Below are positions 30,921 through 39,991 of a stretch of DNA of 64,000 bases, piece after piece. Source of the DNA: Nocardioides sp. SLBN-35. Lineage in GTDB: Bacteria; Actinomycetota; Actinomycetes; Propionibacteriales; Nocardioidaceae. Both the position numbers and the translations under genes were made by a program. Where the stretch lies: the NCBI RefSeq assembly GCF_006715725.1, contig NZ_VFNU01000001.1:3906001-3970000 (forward strand), written 5' to 3'. A model generated the notes under the pieces. That model had not been told where the DNA came from. It made no database searches and saw only the letters and a list, made by a program, of their open reading frames with translations. Position 1 is the stretch's first letter. Each line of letters opens with the position of its first letter.

Positions 30921-31963
30921 CCGCGCCAGGCGGCGTCGAGGATCGCCTCGAGGTCGGCCCGGGTCGGCGCGACCGGGTTGCTGTACGGCGCCGCGAGGAC
31001 CTCGTCCGCGACCCGGGCGAGGTCCTCCTGCGCGACCCCCAGCGCCCGCAGTCCGTCGGGCACCCCCACCGCGCCGGCCAGCGCGCGCAGCGCGCCGGGG
31101 ACGTCGTCGGTGTCGAGCGCGCGACGCAGCACGGCATCGGCCTCCGGAGCGGCGGGCAGGTTGTACGCCGCGACGTGCGACAGGACGATCGCGTGCGTCT
31201 CGGCGTGCGGGAGGTCCAGCATGCCGCCGAGGACGTGGCACAGCTTGTGGTGCAGGCCCATCGTGGTCGCGCCGAGGCAGGCGCCGCACAGCCAGGCACC
31301 CTCGAGGGCCAGGCTCCGTGCGGGAGCATCCGCGCCGTCGGCGACCACCACGGGGAGCGCAGCCGCCAGGTCGCGCACCCCGCGCTCGGCCATCGCGCTG
31401 ACCACCGGCGTGCCGTCGGGAGCGTAGAGCGCCTCGACGGCGTGCGCGATCGCGTTCAGCCCGCTCGGCCCGGACACGGCGGCCGGCAGCGCGTGGGTGA
31501 GGTCGGGGTCGTAGAGCACCGCGCTCGGCAGCACGACGGGGTCGCGGCCGGTCGTCTTCCGGCCGTCCTCGGTCAGGCCCCAGACCGGCGTCATCTCCGA
31601 GCCGGCGTACGTCGTCGGCACGGCCAGCGACGGCAGGCCTAGCCGCAGCGACAGCGCCTTGGCCAGGCCGATCGTCGAGCCGCCGCCGATCGCGAGGCAG
31701 CCGTCGGCGCCGACCTCGGCGACCACCGACTCCGCGGCAGCGACCGTCGCCGCCGGCACGTGCATCCGGGCACCGTCGAAGGTCCCCGCGGCCCGCTCCC
31801 CCAGCAGGTCGGTGACCCGCGCGGCGAGCGCACCCTGCCGGGGCGTGGAGAGCACGAGCACCCGGCGCAGGCCGAGCCGGTCGACCTCCTCGGCGACCTG
31901 GTCGACGGCTCCGGAGCCGAAGACCACCCGCATCGGCAGGGACTCGTGGACGAACCCGGTCAC
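30917..31963 (-). CDS. Maleylacetate reductase
   Basis: A 348-residue iron-containing-alcohol-dehydrogenase-type enzyme. GGGSTIGLAKALSLRLG is the NAD(P)-binding loop and TTYAGSEMT a conserved block; the metal-binding region contains GLHHKLCHVLGGMLDLPHAETHA. Maleylacetate reductases reduce maleylacetate, the product of hydroxyquinol cleavage after hydrolysis of the tautomer, to 3-oxoadipate. The GTG at 31963 overlaps the stop of the dioxygenase fusion (GTGA), which fixes the pathway role. It is the last gene of the operon. Confidence 0.9.
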   Translation of the reverse strand: MTGFVHESLPMRVVFGSGAVDQVAEEVDRLGLRRVLVLSTPRQGALAARVTDLLGERAAGTFDGARMHVPAATVAAAESVVAEVGADGCLAIGGGSTIGLAKALSLRLGLPSLAVPTTYAGSEMTPVWGLTEDGRKTTGRDPVVLPSAVLYDPDLTHALPAAVSGPSGLNAIAHAVEALYAPDGTPVVSAMAERGVRDLAAALPVVVADGADAPARSLALEGAWLCGACLGATTMGLHHKLCHVLGGMLDLPHAETHAIVLSHVAAYNLPAAPEADAVLRRALDTDDVPGALRALAGAVGVPDGLRALGVAQEDLARVADEVLAAPYSNPVAPTRADLEAILDAAWRG

Positions 31964-33879
31964 GCTGTCTCCTCACGTCGCTCGCCAGCCAGCTGCACCT
32001 CGAAGTGTGCCCGACGGAAGGGCGCGCGCACGCCGTACCTCTCCGCCTCGTCGGGGTCATCGACCACCGCGAACTCGCGGACCAGGCTCTGCTTGACCGC
32101 GAAGACCGCGTCGCTGTCGAGGTACGGGCTGTCGGCGACGAACAGGTGCGTGGTCAGAGGTTCGAAGCCGGCGGCGTCGACGATCAGGTGCACGTGCGCC
32201 GGCCGGTACGGGTGCCGTTCGCTGGCCTCCAGCAGCCCGCCGACCGGGCCGTCGGTCGGGATCGGGTAGTGCGAGGGCACCACCGTGCGGAACCAGAACG
32301 CACCGTCGGCGTCGGCCGTGAACATCCCGCGCCCGTTGCCCGCCGGCTGTACGTCGGGCCGCTGGACGTCGTAGAAGCCGTCCTCGTCGCACTGCCACAC
32401 GTCCACGCTCGCCCCGGGGACCGGCCGGCCGTCGAGGTCGACGACCATCCCCGTCACCACGGCGGGCCGCTCGAGACCGACCTCGCTGATCGAGTCACCG
32501 AGCGCACGACGCGGTGACGCGGTCATGTGGAACGGGCCGAGCACGGTGCTCTCCGTGCCGTGGTCGCCACCGTTGAGCGTCTCGACGAGCATCGAGACCC
32601 CGAGCACGTCGGACAGGAGGACGAACTCCTGCCGGGTGTCGTCGCACGTTTGCCCGACCGCGGTGAGGAAGTCGATCGCCTGCTCCCACTCGGCCAGGGT
32701 CGGCCGCACCTCGCCCACCAGCGCGTGGACGTGCCGGGTGACCGCGTCGAGCACGGCGCGGGTCCGCGGGTCCGGCGTCGCGGCGAAGCTCGCCCGGACC
32801 TCGTCCAGCAGAGTGGCGCGCGGCGGGGCGAGATGGTCGGCGAACCAGTCCGCGACGACCGCGTTGCGCTCCTCGCCGTGCCGGTAGACCGTGTGGTCGC
32901 CGTCCTCCCACTCTCGCAGCGTCGCCTCGCCGAGCGCCGCGTCCAGGAAGGGCTGCTGCTCCTCGCGCGAGACGATCGGGTCCTGGCCGCCGTGCACGAC
33001 GAGCACCGCACCCGTGATCCGGTCCCTGGCCTGTAGCGCGATCCGGTCGAAGTTGGCCCGGACCTCGGCCTCCCCGGCGCCGCCGAGCATCGCCGCGGCC
33101 TGCTCGTCGAAGGTCCGGAAGCCCAGCAGCCGCGGGCGGGCGGGCGCGCCGTTGACGCAGACCGCGGAGATCCGTGGGTCGCTCGCGGCCGCCGTACCGG
33201 CGAACAGGCCGCCCATGCTGTTGCCCCAGATCCCGACGCTGCCACCGAGCGAGGGGTCGGCGAGGACGTGGTCCACGAAGGTGGAGTACGCCGCGCGCAC
33301 GTCCACGTCGAGCAGCACGCCGCCACGCATCCGGGTCTCCCCCTGCCCCGGCCCCTCGACCAGGAAGGCGGCCACGCCCCGGGCCAGCAGGGCGTCGGCG
33401 GCGCGCAGGTAGGTCGCCCCCCAGCCGCTCTGCCCGCCGAGCACGATGACCGTTCCCCGCACCGGCCCGACCGGGCGGACCAGCCAGCCGAAGAGCCGGC
33501 CGTCGCCGAAGGGCAGGGTCACCTGCTCCCAGGCCGGGTCGGCGAGCGCGCCGGCCCTGGCGACGGTCGCGGTGAACCGTGCGTAGAGCGCGACGCGGTG
33601 CGGGCTGTCGTCGTTCCACGCCATCTGCGCGAACAGCAACGCCGCGGCCGACCAGCGGAAGGCCTCGCGGGCGGTCACGACCTGCCCGGCGGCCAGCGCC
33701 TTCTCGGCCTGGGCCGCGCGGTCGCCGGCGATCGCGACGAGTGCCTCGTCCCACGGCGTGCCCGCATCGGTCGCGTCCCGCAGCCGTCGTACGTCCGCGG
33801 CGGCCAGGCCGCCGTCGATCATGCGCTCCGGCGACATGGACCGCCACAGCACGTCGGCCGGCGGTGTCACGGGGGTCAC
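31960..33879 (-). CDS. Alpha/beta hydrolase - hydroxyquinol 1,2-dioxygenase fusion
   Basis: One uninterrupted 639-residue reading frame. Residues 1-350 are an alpha/beta hydrolase of the FrsA or 2,6-dihydroxypseudooxynicotine-hydrolase type: GGQSGWG, S221 in GNSMGG, D300 in GGQD and H329 in DGDH. Residues 355-639 are a complete intradiol hydroxyquinol 1,2-dioxygenase, including its own N-terminal helical dimerisation domain (RASFAATPDPRTR, LLSDVLGVSMLVETL), with iron ligands Y503 (GFYDV), Y538 (SHYPIP), H562 and H564 (AHVHLI). Between residue about 332 and 375 there is no in-frame ATG, GTG or TTG, and residue 376 is inside the conserved domain, so a second start is unlikely. The GTG at 33879 overlaps the hydroxylase stop. 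The two activities usually occur on separate proteins. Confidence 0.85.
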   Translation of the reverse strand: MTPVTPPADVLWRSMSPERMIDGGLAAADVRRLRDATDAGTPWDEALVAIAGDRAAQAEKALAAGQVVTAREAFRWSAAALLFAQMAWNDDSPHRVALYARFTATVARAGALADPAWEQVTLPFGDGRLFGWLVRPVGPVRGTVIVLGGQSGWGATYLRAADALLARGVAAFLVEGPGQGETRMRGGVLLDVDVRAAYSTFVDHVLADPSLGGSVGIWGNSMGGLFAGTAAASDPRISAVCVNGAPARPRLLGFRTFDEQAAAMLGGAGEAEVRANFDRIALQARDRITGAVLVVHGGQDPIVSREEQQPFLDAALGEATLREWEDGDHTVYRHGEERNAVVADWFADHLAPPRATLLDEVRASFAATPDPRTRAVLDAVTRHVHALVGEVRPTLAEWEQAIDFLTAVGQTCDDTRQEFVLLSDVLGVSMLVETLNGGDHGTESTVLGPFHMTASPRRALGDSISEVGLERPAVVTGMVVDLDGRPVPGASVDVWQCDEDGFYDVQRPDVQPAGNGRGMFTADADGAFWFRTVVPSHYPIPTDGPVGGLLEASERHPYRPAHVHLIVDAAGFEPLTTHLFVADSPYLDSDAVFAVKQSLVREFAVVDDPDEAERYGVRAPFRRAHFEVQLAGERREETA

Positions 33880-35429
33880 GCGACGGTCCAGTCGAGCCGC
33901 TCGCGGAGCTGGGCGAAGGCGGCCGGCAGGTCGGCCCGGGCACCGGCCCAGAACAGGTGGTGGTCGGGGCGGCCGAGGAACGCCTCGACGCCGTGCTCGG
34001 CGAACCATGTGGCGTAGGTGCCGTCTACGTCGGCGACCGTGTCGAGAGATGCGGTCACGACGCCGAGCTTGTCGAGGAACGCGAGGTCCGTCGCGTCGAG
34101 CGACACAGCGGTCGTCGTGACCAGGTTGAAGCCCCGGCCGATGACGTCGTCGAACAGCCCCGTGACGTCGCCGCGGCGCACGACGCCCTGGGGCGTCAAG
34201 GTTCCGGCGAGCGGGCTGACCGCACCTGCCCCGTCGTGGTGGACGACACCGGCCACCAGGGTCGGGAACGGCGGCGGAGGCGGCACGTTGCCCGTGCGGA
34301 ACGCCTCGTCGCGGGCAGCCGCCTCGGCCGGGTCGTGGGTGTTGGCGACCTTGCCGAGCGCGGTCGAGATCTCGGTGATCGCGGTGGCGTGCGGCCGGCG
34401 CTCGGCCTCGTAGGTGTCGAGCAGCGACTCGTCCGCAAGGCCGCGCAGGACCAGGTCCAGCTTCCAGGCCAGGGTGATGCCGTCGCGCATGCCCGAGCAG
34501 GCGCCCTGGCCCATGTACGGCGGCGTCGTGTGCGCCGCGTCGCCGGCGAGCAGCACCCGGCCCTCGCGCCAGCGCTCGGCGATCCGGCCCTGGAAGGTGT
34601 AGACGACCTGCCGCAGGATCTTCACGTCCTCGGGGCCGAGGCCGTGTGTCTCGGCGAGCCACTGCCAGGCGAAGGCCGGGTCCTCATAGGCCGCCTGGTC
34701 CTCCCCGGGCAGCACCGCGAGCTCGAAGCGCTGCCGGCTGCGGCCGATCGGCATGAACATGTGCCCGCGCTCGGGGTCGCAGAACTGCGTCGTGCGCGTG
34801 AACCGCTCGGGCAGCACGCGCAGCTGCTCGGTATCGACGTTGAGCCAGCGGTCGTCGACGCCGTTGTCACTGCGCTCGATCCCGAGTGTGGCGCGAACGA
34901 AGCTGTTGGCGCCGTCCGCCCCGACGACGTACGACGCCGTGACGGTCCGCTCCTCGTCGGCGTGCGACCACTGGCCGGTGCGCGACTGGCTCCACGGCCG
35001 CGCGGTCACCTCGACGCCACCGTCGTGCTGGCGCAGGTTGACGACCGACCAGCCCTGGTTGACCTCGACGCCGGCCGCGCGGGCGCCGGCATCGACGGCA
35101 TCCTCGATGTCGGGCTGGTACATCGAGATGTGCGCGGGGTGTCCGGCCGACGTACCTCTCCAGTCGAGCTCGACCAGCAGCTCGCCCGCACCGCTGAAGT
35201 AGCGGTAGTAGTCGAGCGGCCGCGCGTCGCGCAGCGCGTGGTCGAGGTCGCCGACCGACGCGATCACCCGCGCCGTCTCGCCGTCGATGTGGGTCAGGCG
35301 CGGCAGGCCGTAGAGGCCGGGCCAGCGCTCGAAGACGACCACGCGGTGGCCGGCCTTCCCGAGGGCAGAGGCCAGCACCAGGCCGGCCGGTCCGTATCCG
35401 ACGATCGCGACGTCGTACTCGTTGCTCAT
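33876..35429 (-). CDS. FAD-dependent aromatic hydroxylase, MhpA-like
   Basis: A 517-residue class A flavoprotein monooxygenase. The FAD GxGxxG is VAIVGYGPAGLVLAS at residues 7-21, the DG motif is YVVGADGANSFVR and the GD motif is RVLLAGDAAHTTPPYMGQGACSGMRD, followed by a C-terminal thioredoxin-like extension of about 120 residues. It resembles MhpA and resorcinol-type hydroxylases. In this operon it should hydroxylate a resorcinol-type ring to hydroxyquinol. The ATG has a TAGCGT -10 seven bases upstream (35437-35442, minus), so it has its own promoter downstream of the AraC gene. Confidence 0.87.
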   Translation of the reverse strand: MSNEYDVAIVGYGPAGLVLASALGKAGHRVVVFERWPGLYGLPRLTHIDGETARVIASVGDLDHALRDARPLDYYRYFSGAGELLVELDWRGTSAGHPAHISMYQPDIEDAVDAGARAAGVEVNQGWSVVNLRQHDGGVEVTARPWSQSRTGQWSHADEERTVTASYVVGADGANSFVRATLGIERSDNGVDDRWLNVDTEQLRVLPERFTRTTQFCDPERGHMFMPIGRSRQRFELAVLPGEDQAAYEDPAFAWQWLAETHGLGPEDVKILRQVVYTFQGRIAERWREGRVLLAGDAAHTTPPYMGQGACSGMRDGITLAWKLDLVLRGLADESLLDTYEAERRPHATAITEISTALGKVANTHDPAEAAARDEAFRTGNVPPPPPFPTLVAGVVHHDGAGAVSPLAGTLTPQGVVRRGDVTGLFDDVIGRGFNLVTTTAVSLDATDLAFLDKLGVVTASLDTVADVDGTYATWFAEHGVEAFLGRPDHHLFWAGARADLPAAFAQLRERLDWTVA

Positions 35430-35514
35430 GACGGCGACGCTAGGTTCGCGACGCCGTCGCGACGATCCGCTTCGCGTCAGGGTGATCCGGTGAGCGACAG
35501 GAGTGTGCGGACGG

Positions 35515-36513
35515 TCACTGTGGGGCGGCGCGCAGGGTCGTCGAGGGGCTCTCGCCGTAACGCTCGAGGTAGGCGCCCGCGAACCGCGGGACGTGCGTGA
35601 AGCCCCACCGCAGCGCCACGTCCGCGACCGTCAGCCCGCTTCTCGGTACGGCGGCCCGCAGGTCCGCGTGGACCCGGGCGAGCCGCACCTGCTGGAGGTA
35701 CTGGCGCGGCGTGACGCCCACGTGGTCGCGGAAGTGGCGCTGCAGCGAGCGAGCGCTGACGCCCGCCTCCTCGGCCAGCCGCTCGACCGAGAGCTCCTCC
35801 TCGGGGTGCGCCTCGATCAGGTCGACCACGCGCTTGACCGGGGTCGGCCGGTGCGCGCCGTGGCGCCGCTCGGCGAGCTGGTCGCTGTAGTTGTGGGGCT
35901 GGGCGAGCAGCAGCCCGGTCATCAGGAACCCGGCGAACGGGTTGGCCTCGTCGACGGTCCCGGCCAGCCCCAGCGGTTCGTCGAGGTCCTCGACCAACAG
36001 TCGCACGGCTCGCGCCCACGACGCCGCGGCCGGCGCGCGCAGGTCCATCGCCATCCCGAACCGGATCGGCGCGACCACGGTCCGGCCGAGCAGCTGCTCG
36101 AGGTGCCTCTCCAGCGCGTACCGCTCGAACCGCACGTGCAGCTGTCGGTAGTCGTCGCTCAGCCTCATCCGGGCCTGCATCCGCGGCGAGATGATCCCGG
36201 CCGTGACGTCGTCGACGACGACCTCGTCGTCGCCGCACGTGATCAGGTTGCGCCCGCCCCACGACAGGTTCACGTCGTAGTAGTCGACCTGCTCGGTCAG
36301 GGTCGCGCCGAGCTCGGCGCCGCGGTGCTCGCCGTACACGAGGGACAGCGAGCCGAGCGGCGCCACCGCGACCGAGGCGCGCTCGACGCGTCCGGCGTGG
36401 TCGAGCGGTGCGAGCCGGTGGGGCGTGAGCGCCCGCGACACCGAGGCGCGGAACTCGTCGAGGTCGTCGGCGTCGACCACCGAGAACCGCTCGAGCACCG
36501 GGCGGGTCGTCAT
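35515..36513 (-). CDS. AraC-family regulator
   Basis: A 332-residue regulator. The N-terminal half is an AraC-binding-like domain (PF14525 type, ALTPHRLAPLDHAGRVERAS); the C-terminal 100 residues have the two helix-turn-helices, ERLAEEAGVSARSLQRHFRD and VADVALRWGFTHVPRFAGAY. It most likely activates the downstream hydroxyquinol operon on an aromatic inducer. A TACCAT -10 (36525-36520, minus) sits six bases before the ATG. It is followed, 85 bp on, by the hydroxylase promoter. Confidence 0.85.
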   Translation of the reverse strand: MTTRPVLERFSVVDADDLDEFRASVSRALTPHRLAPLDHAGRVERASVAVAPLGSLSLVYGEHRGAELGATLTEQVDYYDVNLSWGGRNLITCGDDEVVVDDVTAGIISPRMQARMRLSDDYRQLHVRFERYALERHLEQLLGRTVVAPIRFGMAMDLRAPAAASWARAVRLLVEDLDEPLGLAGTVDEANPFAGFLMTGLLLAQPHNYSDQLAERRHGAHRPTPVKRVVDLIEAHPEEELSVERLAEEAGVSARSLQRHFRDHVGVTPRQYLQQVRLARVHADLRAAVPRSGLTVADVALRWGFTHVPRFAGAYLERYGESPSTTLRAAPQ

Positions 36514-36537
36514 CTCGCCATGGTAGGGCGGGCTCCG

Positions 36538-37647
36538 TCAGCCGAGGAAGGATCGCACCAGGTCGTGGTAGCCGCGCGGCTCCAGCAGGAACGAGTCGTG
36601 GCCCCACGGCGAGGCGACCTCGGTGTGGTCGACGGTGACGCCGCGGGCGGCCAGCTGGTCACGGATGCGCAGCGAGTGGGCGGTCGGGAAGCGCCAGTCG
36701 GAGTCGAAGGAGACCAGCCGGAACCGGGTCGACGGTACGACGTCCGGATGGGCGGCGAACGGGTCGAAGTAGTCCATCGGCCGGGTCAGGTGGAGGTACG
36801 ACAGGGCGTCGAAGCGCGCCAGGAAGCTCTCCCCCTGGTGCTGCAGGTAGTGCTCGACCTCGAAGTCGGCGGCCAGCCGCTTCTCGGTGCCGGAGGTGTC
36901 GCGGGCGTGACCGAACTTCGCGGCCAGCGACTGTCCCGAGACGTAGGTGATGTGGGCCATCATCCGGGCCACCTTGAGACCGTGGCGCGGCATGACGCCG
37001 TGCTCGGCGTACCGGCCGCCGTGGAAGTCGGGGTCCTCCAGGATCGCGGCCCGGGCGACCGCGGAGAACGCGATGTTCTCCGTGGTCAGCCGGGAGCTGG
37101 CGGCGACGACGACCGCCCGGTCGATCCGGTCCGGCTCCTGCAACGCCCACTCCAGGACCTGCATCCCGCCGAGCGATCCGCCGACGGCAGCGTGCAGGCG
37201 TTCGATGCCGAGCTGGTCGAGCAGGCCGCGGTGGGCCGTCACCAGGTCGGCCAGGTCGAGCGCCGGGAAGTCGGGGCCGTACGCGCGGCCGGTCGCCGGA
37301 TCGGGCGACGACGGGCCGGTCGTGCCCGAGCAGCCGCCGAGCAGGTTGGCGCTGACCACGAAGAGGCGGTCGGTGTCGAGCGCCTTGCCGGGCCCGATCA
37401 GGTTGTCCCACCAGCCGGGGCGGCGGGCACCCTCGTGCCACCCCGCGGCGTGCGCGTCACCGGTGAGGGCGTGGCAGACGAACACCGCGTTGTCGCGGGC
37501 GGGCGACAGCTCGCCGTACGTCTCGTAGGCGACCTCGACGTGCGCGAGCTCGGCGCCGGAGGCCAGCACCAGCGGGCCGTGCTGCGTGAGCACGGCCCGC
37601 CGGGTGGTGACGAGCCCGACCGAGCCGGTCGCGGCGGCAGTGCTCAC
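36538..37647 (-). CDS. metX: Homoserine O-acetyltransferase
   Basis: A 369-residue alpha/beta hydrolase-fold acyltransferase making O-acetylhomoserine for methionine synthesis. Recognisable blocks are VAYETYGELSPARDNAVFVCHALTG, SANLLGGCSGTTGPSS, the nucleophile in GGSLGGMQ, the acid in SFDSDWRFP and the base in WGHDSF. The GTG at 37647 overlaps the metY stop (GTGA), so both enzymes are translated together. Confidence 0.93.
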   Translation of the reverse strand: MSTAAATGSVGLVTTRRAVLTQHGPLVLASGAELAHVEVAYETYGELSPARDNAVFVCHALTGDAHAAGWHEGARRPGWWDNLIGPGKALDTDRLFVVSANLLGGCSGTTGPSSPDPATGRAYGPDFPALDLADLVTAHRGLLDQLGIERLHAAVGGSLGGMQVLEWALQEPDRIDRAVVVAASSRLTTENIAFSAVARAAILEDPDFHGGRYAEHGVMPRHGLKVARMMAHITYVSGQSLAAKFGHARDTSGTEKRLAADFEVEHYLQHQGESFLARFDALSYLHLTRPMDYFDPFAAHPDVVPSTRFRLVSFDSDWRFPTAHSLRIRDQLAARGVTVDHTEVASPWGHDSFLLEPRGYHDLVRSFLG

Positions 37648-38930
37648 TTGGCCGCGATCAGCGCCTGCTCCAGGTCGGCGATGATGTCGTCGACGTTCTC
37701 GATGCCGACCGAGAGCCGCACCAGGTCCTCGGGCACCCCGGCCGCCTCGAGCTCCTCGGGCGTGAGCTGCGAGTGGGTGGTGGTCGCGTTGTGCACCGCC
37801 AGGGACTTGGCGTCGCCGATGTTGACCAGGTGGCTGAACAGCTCGAGCGACTCGATGAACCGCTTGCCGCCGTCGCGCCCGGACGTCAACCCGAAGGAGA
37901 CCAGGCCGCCGTACCCCTTGCCGGTGAAGAGCCGGTTGGCGAGCGCGTGCGACGGGTCGGTCTCCAGGCCCGGATAGCTCACCCACGCCACCGCCTCGTG
38001 TCCCTGGAGGTACTTCGCGACGGCGAGCGCGTTCTCGCTGTGCCGCTCCAGGCGCAGGTGCAGGGTCTCCAGTCCCTGGAGGAACAGGAACGAGTTGAGT
38101 GGCGCGATCGCGGCGCCGGTGTTGCGCAGCAGCACCGTGCGGGCGCGGATGATGTAGGCGAGGCTGCCGACCGCCTCGGTCCAGACCACGCCGTGGTACG
38201 CACCGTCGGGCGTGGTGAGCCCGGGGAACCGGTCGGAATGCGCGGCCCAGTCGAAGTTGCCGGAGTCGACGATGACGCCGCCGATCGAGGTGCCGTGGCC
38301 ACCGATGTACTTGGTCGCCGAGTGAACCGACACGTCGGCGCCGTGGTCGAAGACCCGCTCGAGGTACGGCGTCGTGACCGTGTTGTCGACGACGAGCGGC
38401 AGGCCCTCGGCGTGGGCGGCGTCGGCCCAGGCGCGGATGTCGACGACGTTGATCCTCGGGTTGCCGACGGTCTCGGCGAAGACCAGCTTCGTCCTCCCGT
38501 CGACGTGCTGGGCCAGGTCCTCGGGCCGGTTCGGGTCGACGAAGCGGACCTCGATGCCGTACTGCGGCAACGTGTGCGCGAACAGGGCGTAGGTGCCGCC
38601 GTACAGCGTGGAGATGGCCACGATGTTGTCGCCGGCGTGGGTCAGGTTGAGCACCGCGTAGGTGATCGCCGCCGAGCCGGACGCGACCGCGAGGGCCCCC
38701 ACGCCGCCCTCGAGCTGCGCCACGCGCTCCTCGAACGCCGACTGGGTCGGGTTCATGATCCGTGTGTAGATGTTGCCCGGCTCGGCCAGCGCGAACAGGT
38801 TGGCGGCGTGCTCGGTGTCGTTGAAGACGTACGACGTCGTCTGGTAGATCGGCACCGCCCGCGCATTGGTAGCGGGGTCGGGCTGCTCCTGGCCGGCGTG
38901 CACGGCGAGGGTCTCGGGGCGGTGGGTCAT
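37644..38930 (-). CDS. metY: O-acetylhomoserine sulfhydrylase
   Basis: A 428-residue PLP enzyme of the Cys/Met metabolism family that converts O-acetylhomoserine and sulfide to homocysteine. Motifs: TTSYVFNDTEHAANLF, YTRIMNPT, the PLP lysine in SATKYIGGHGTSIGG, and the C-terminal LSVGIENVDDIIADL. GGAGCCC precedes the ATG. The 5' region contains an AT-rich inverted repeat (38964-38975). Confidence 0.93.
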   Translation of the reverse strand: MTHRPETLAVHAGQEQPDPATNARAVPIYQTTSYVFNDTEHAANLFALAEPGNIYTRIMNPTQSAFEERVAQLEGGVGALAVASGSAAITYAVLNLTHAGDNIVAISTLYGGTYALFAHTLPQYGIEVRFVDPNRPEDLAQHVDGRTKLVFAETVGNPRINVVDIRAWADAAHAEGLPLVVDNTVTTPYLERVFDHGADVSVHSATKYIGGHGTSIGGVIVDSGNFDWAAHSDRFPGLTTPDGAYHGVVWTEAVGSLAYIIRARTVLLRNTGAAIAPLNSFLFLQGLETLHLRLERHSENALAVAKYLQGHEAVAWVSYPGLETDPSHALANRLFTGKGYGGLVSFGLTSGRDGGKRFIESLELFSHLVNIGDAKSLAVHNATTTHSQLTPEELEAAGVPEDLVRLSVGIENVDDIIADLEQALIAAK

Positions 38931-38963
38931 CGCGGGCTCCTTGTCGGTGACTGCTTTCCGACC

Positions 38964-38975
38964 TAACTGTAGTTA
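38964..38975. promoter_or_regulatory. Inverted repeat TAACT-N2-AGTTA at metY promoter
   Basis: The 12-bp element lies in the AT-rich 100-bp divergent region between metY and the LOG-family gene. On the minus strand TACAGT within it fits a -10 for metY. It could bind a methionine-type repressor. There is not enough room here for a SAM riboswitch. Confidence 0.35.
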
Positions 38976-39034
38976 ATTACTCCATTTTGTCCGGAGGGGC
39001 TGTCCGCAGGATGGACTCCGATAGGTTCCGGAGG

Positions 39035-39991
39035 GTGAGGAGACCCCGCACCCGCAGCGTCGTCGTCGAGTGCCGCACGGACGACGACCACGCCCTCGAG
39101 GCCGGGGCGGGGGCCGTCGCCGGCACCCACGTCGCCGGCCTCGACATCACGCGGACCCGGCTCTACACCGCCGACGAGCTGTACGACGCGCCGCGCTACG
39201 CCGACACCTTCGACGGCCGCGCCTACCAGTGGGCGCTGGCCACCTCAGGCCCCGCGGAGGCCCTGGCCGAGGTGCTCCACGACCAGGCGATCGACAACGC
39301 ACTCGGCGCGTGGGTCGCCGGTGTGGGGCGCGGCCTGGTGGGCGTCATGGGTGGGCACGCGGCGGACCGCGGCACCCCCGGGTACGCCGAGGCGGCCCGC
39401 CTCGGCGCCCTGCTCGGCCGCGACCACGTGGTCGCCACCGGCGGCGGGCCGGGCGCGATGGAGGCGGCCAACCTCGGCGGCCGGCTGGCCGCCGCTCCCC
39501 CGGAGGCGCTCGCCGAGGCGCTGCGGCGGGTGGCCGCCGTACCGTCCTTCAAGCCATCGGTCGACGAGTGGGTGGCCGCCGCCCGTGGGGCGCTCGCGCT
39601 GGTCGCCGACCCGACGCCGTCGCTCGGCGTCCCGACCTGGCACTACGGCCACGAGCCGCCGAACCTGTTCGCGACCGCGATCGCGAAGTACTTCCGCAAC
39701 GCCCTGCGCGAGGCGATCCTGCTGATGGTGTGCGACGCCGGGATCGTGTTCCTGCCCGGCGCCGGCGGCACGGTCCAGGAGATCTTCCAGGACGCGTGCG
39801 AGAACTACTACGCGAGCGACGACGCCGTCGCGCCGATGGTGCTCGTCGGCCACCGCTACTGGACCGAGGAGCTCCCGGCCTGGCCGCTGCTGCGGGCCCT
39901 GTCCCGTGGTCGTGCGATGGAGCAACACGTCCATCTCGTCGACACGGCCGAGGAAGCGGCCGAGCTGTTCGTCAGGCAGCCCGTGCGCTGA
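39035..39991 (+). CDS. LOG-family protein
   Basis: A 318-residue Rossmann-fold protein of the LOG/'lysine decarboxylase-like' family, with GVMGGHAADRGTPGY, VATGGGPGAMEAAN and FLPGAGGTVQEIFQDA, the last being the family PGGxGTxxE site with an A-G variant. Family members can hydrolyse cytokinin nucleotides to the base; that activity is not established here. The start is taken as GTG 39035, seven bases after a TAGGTT -10 (39022-39027), although an ATG at 39011 is possible. The last 20 bases overlap the convergent glycosyltransferase gene. Confidence 0.8.
   Translation: MRRPRTRSVVVECRTDDDHALEAGAGAVAGTHVAGLDITRTRLYTADELYDAPRYADTFDGRAYQWALATSGPAEALAEVLHDQAIDNALGAWVAGVGRGLVGVMGGHAADRGTPGYAEAARLGALLGRDHVVATGGGPGAMEAANLGGRLAAAPPEALAEALRRVAAVPSFKPSVDEWVAAARGALALVADPTPSLGVPTWHYGHEPPNLFATAIAKYFRNALREAILLMVCDAGIVFLPGAGGTVQEIFQDACENYYASDDAVAPMVLVGHRYWTEELPAWPLLRALSRGRAMEQHVHLVDTAEEAAELFVRQPVR

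Noticed and set aside
31960..33000. Separate hydroxyquinol dioxygenase gene starting within the fusion
   Set aside because: No in-frame ATG, GTG or TTG lies between the end of the hydrolase domain and the conserved start of the dioxygenase domain.
38931..38990. SAM riboswitch before metY
   Set aside because: The gap is under 60 bases and lacks the paired helices of any known SAM riboswitch.
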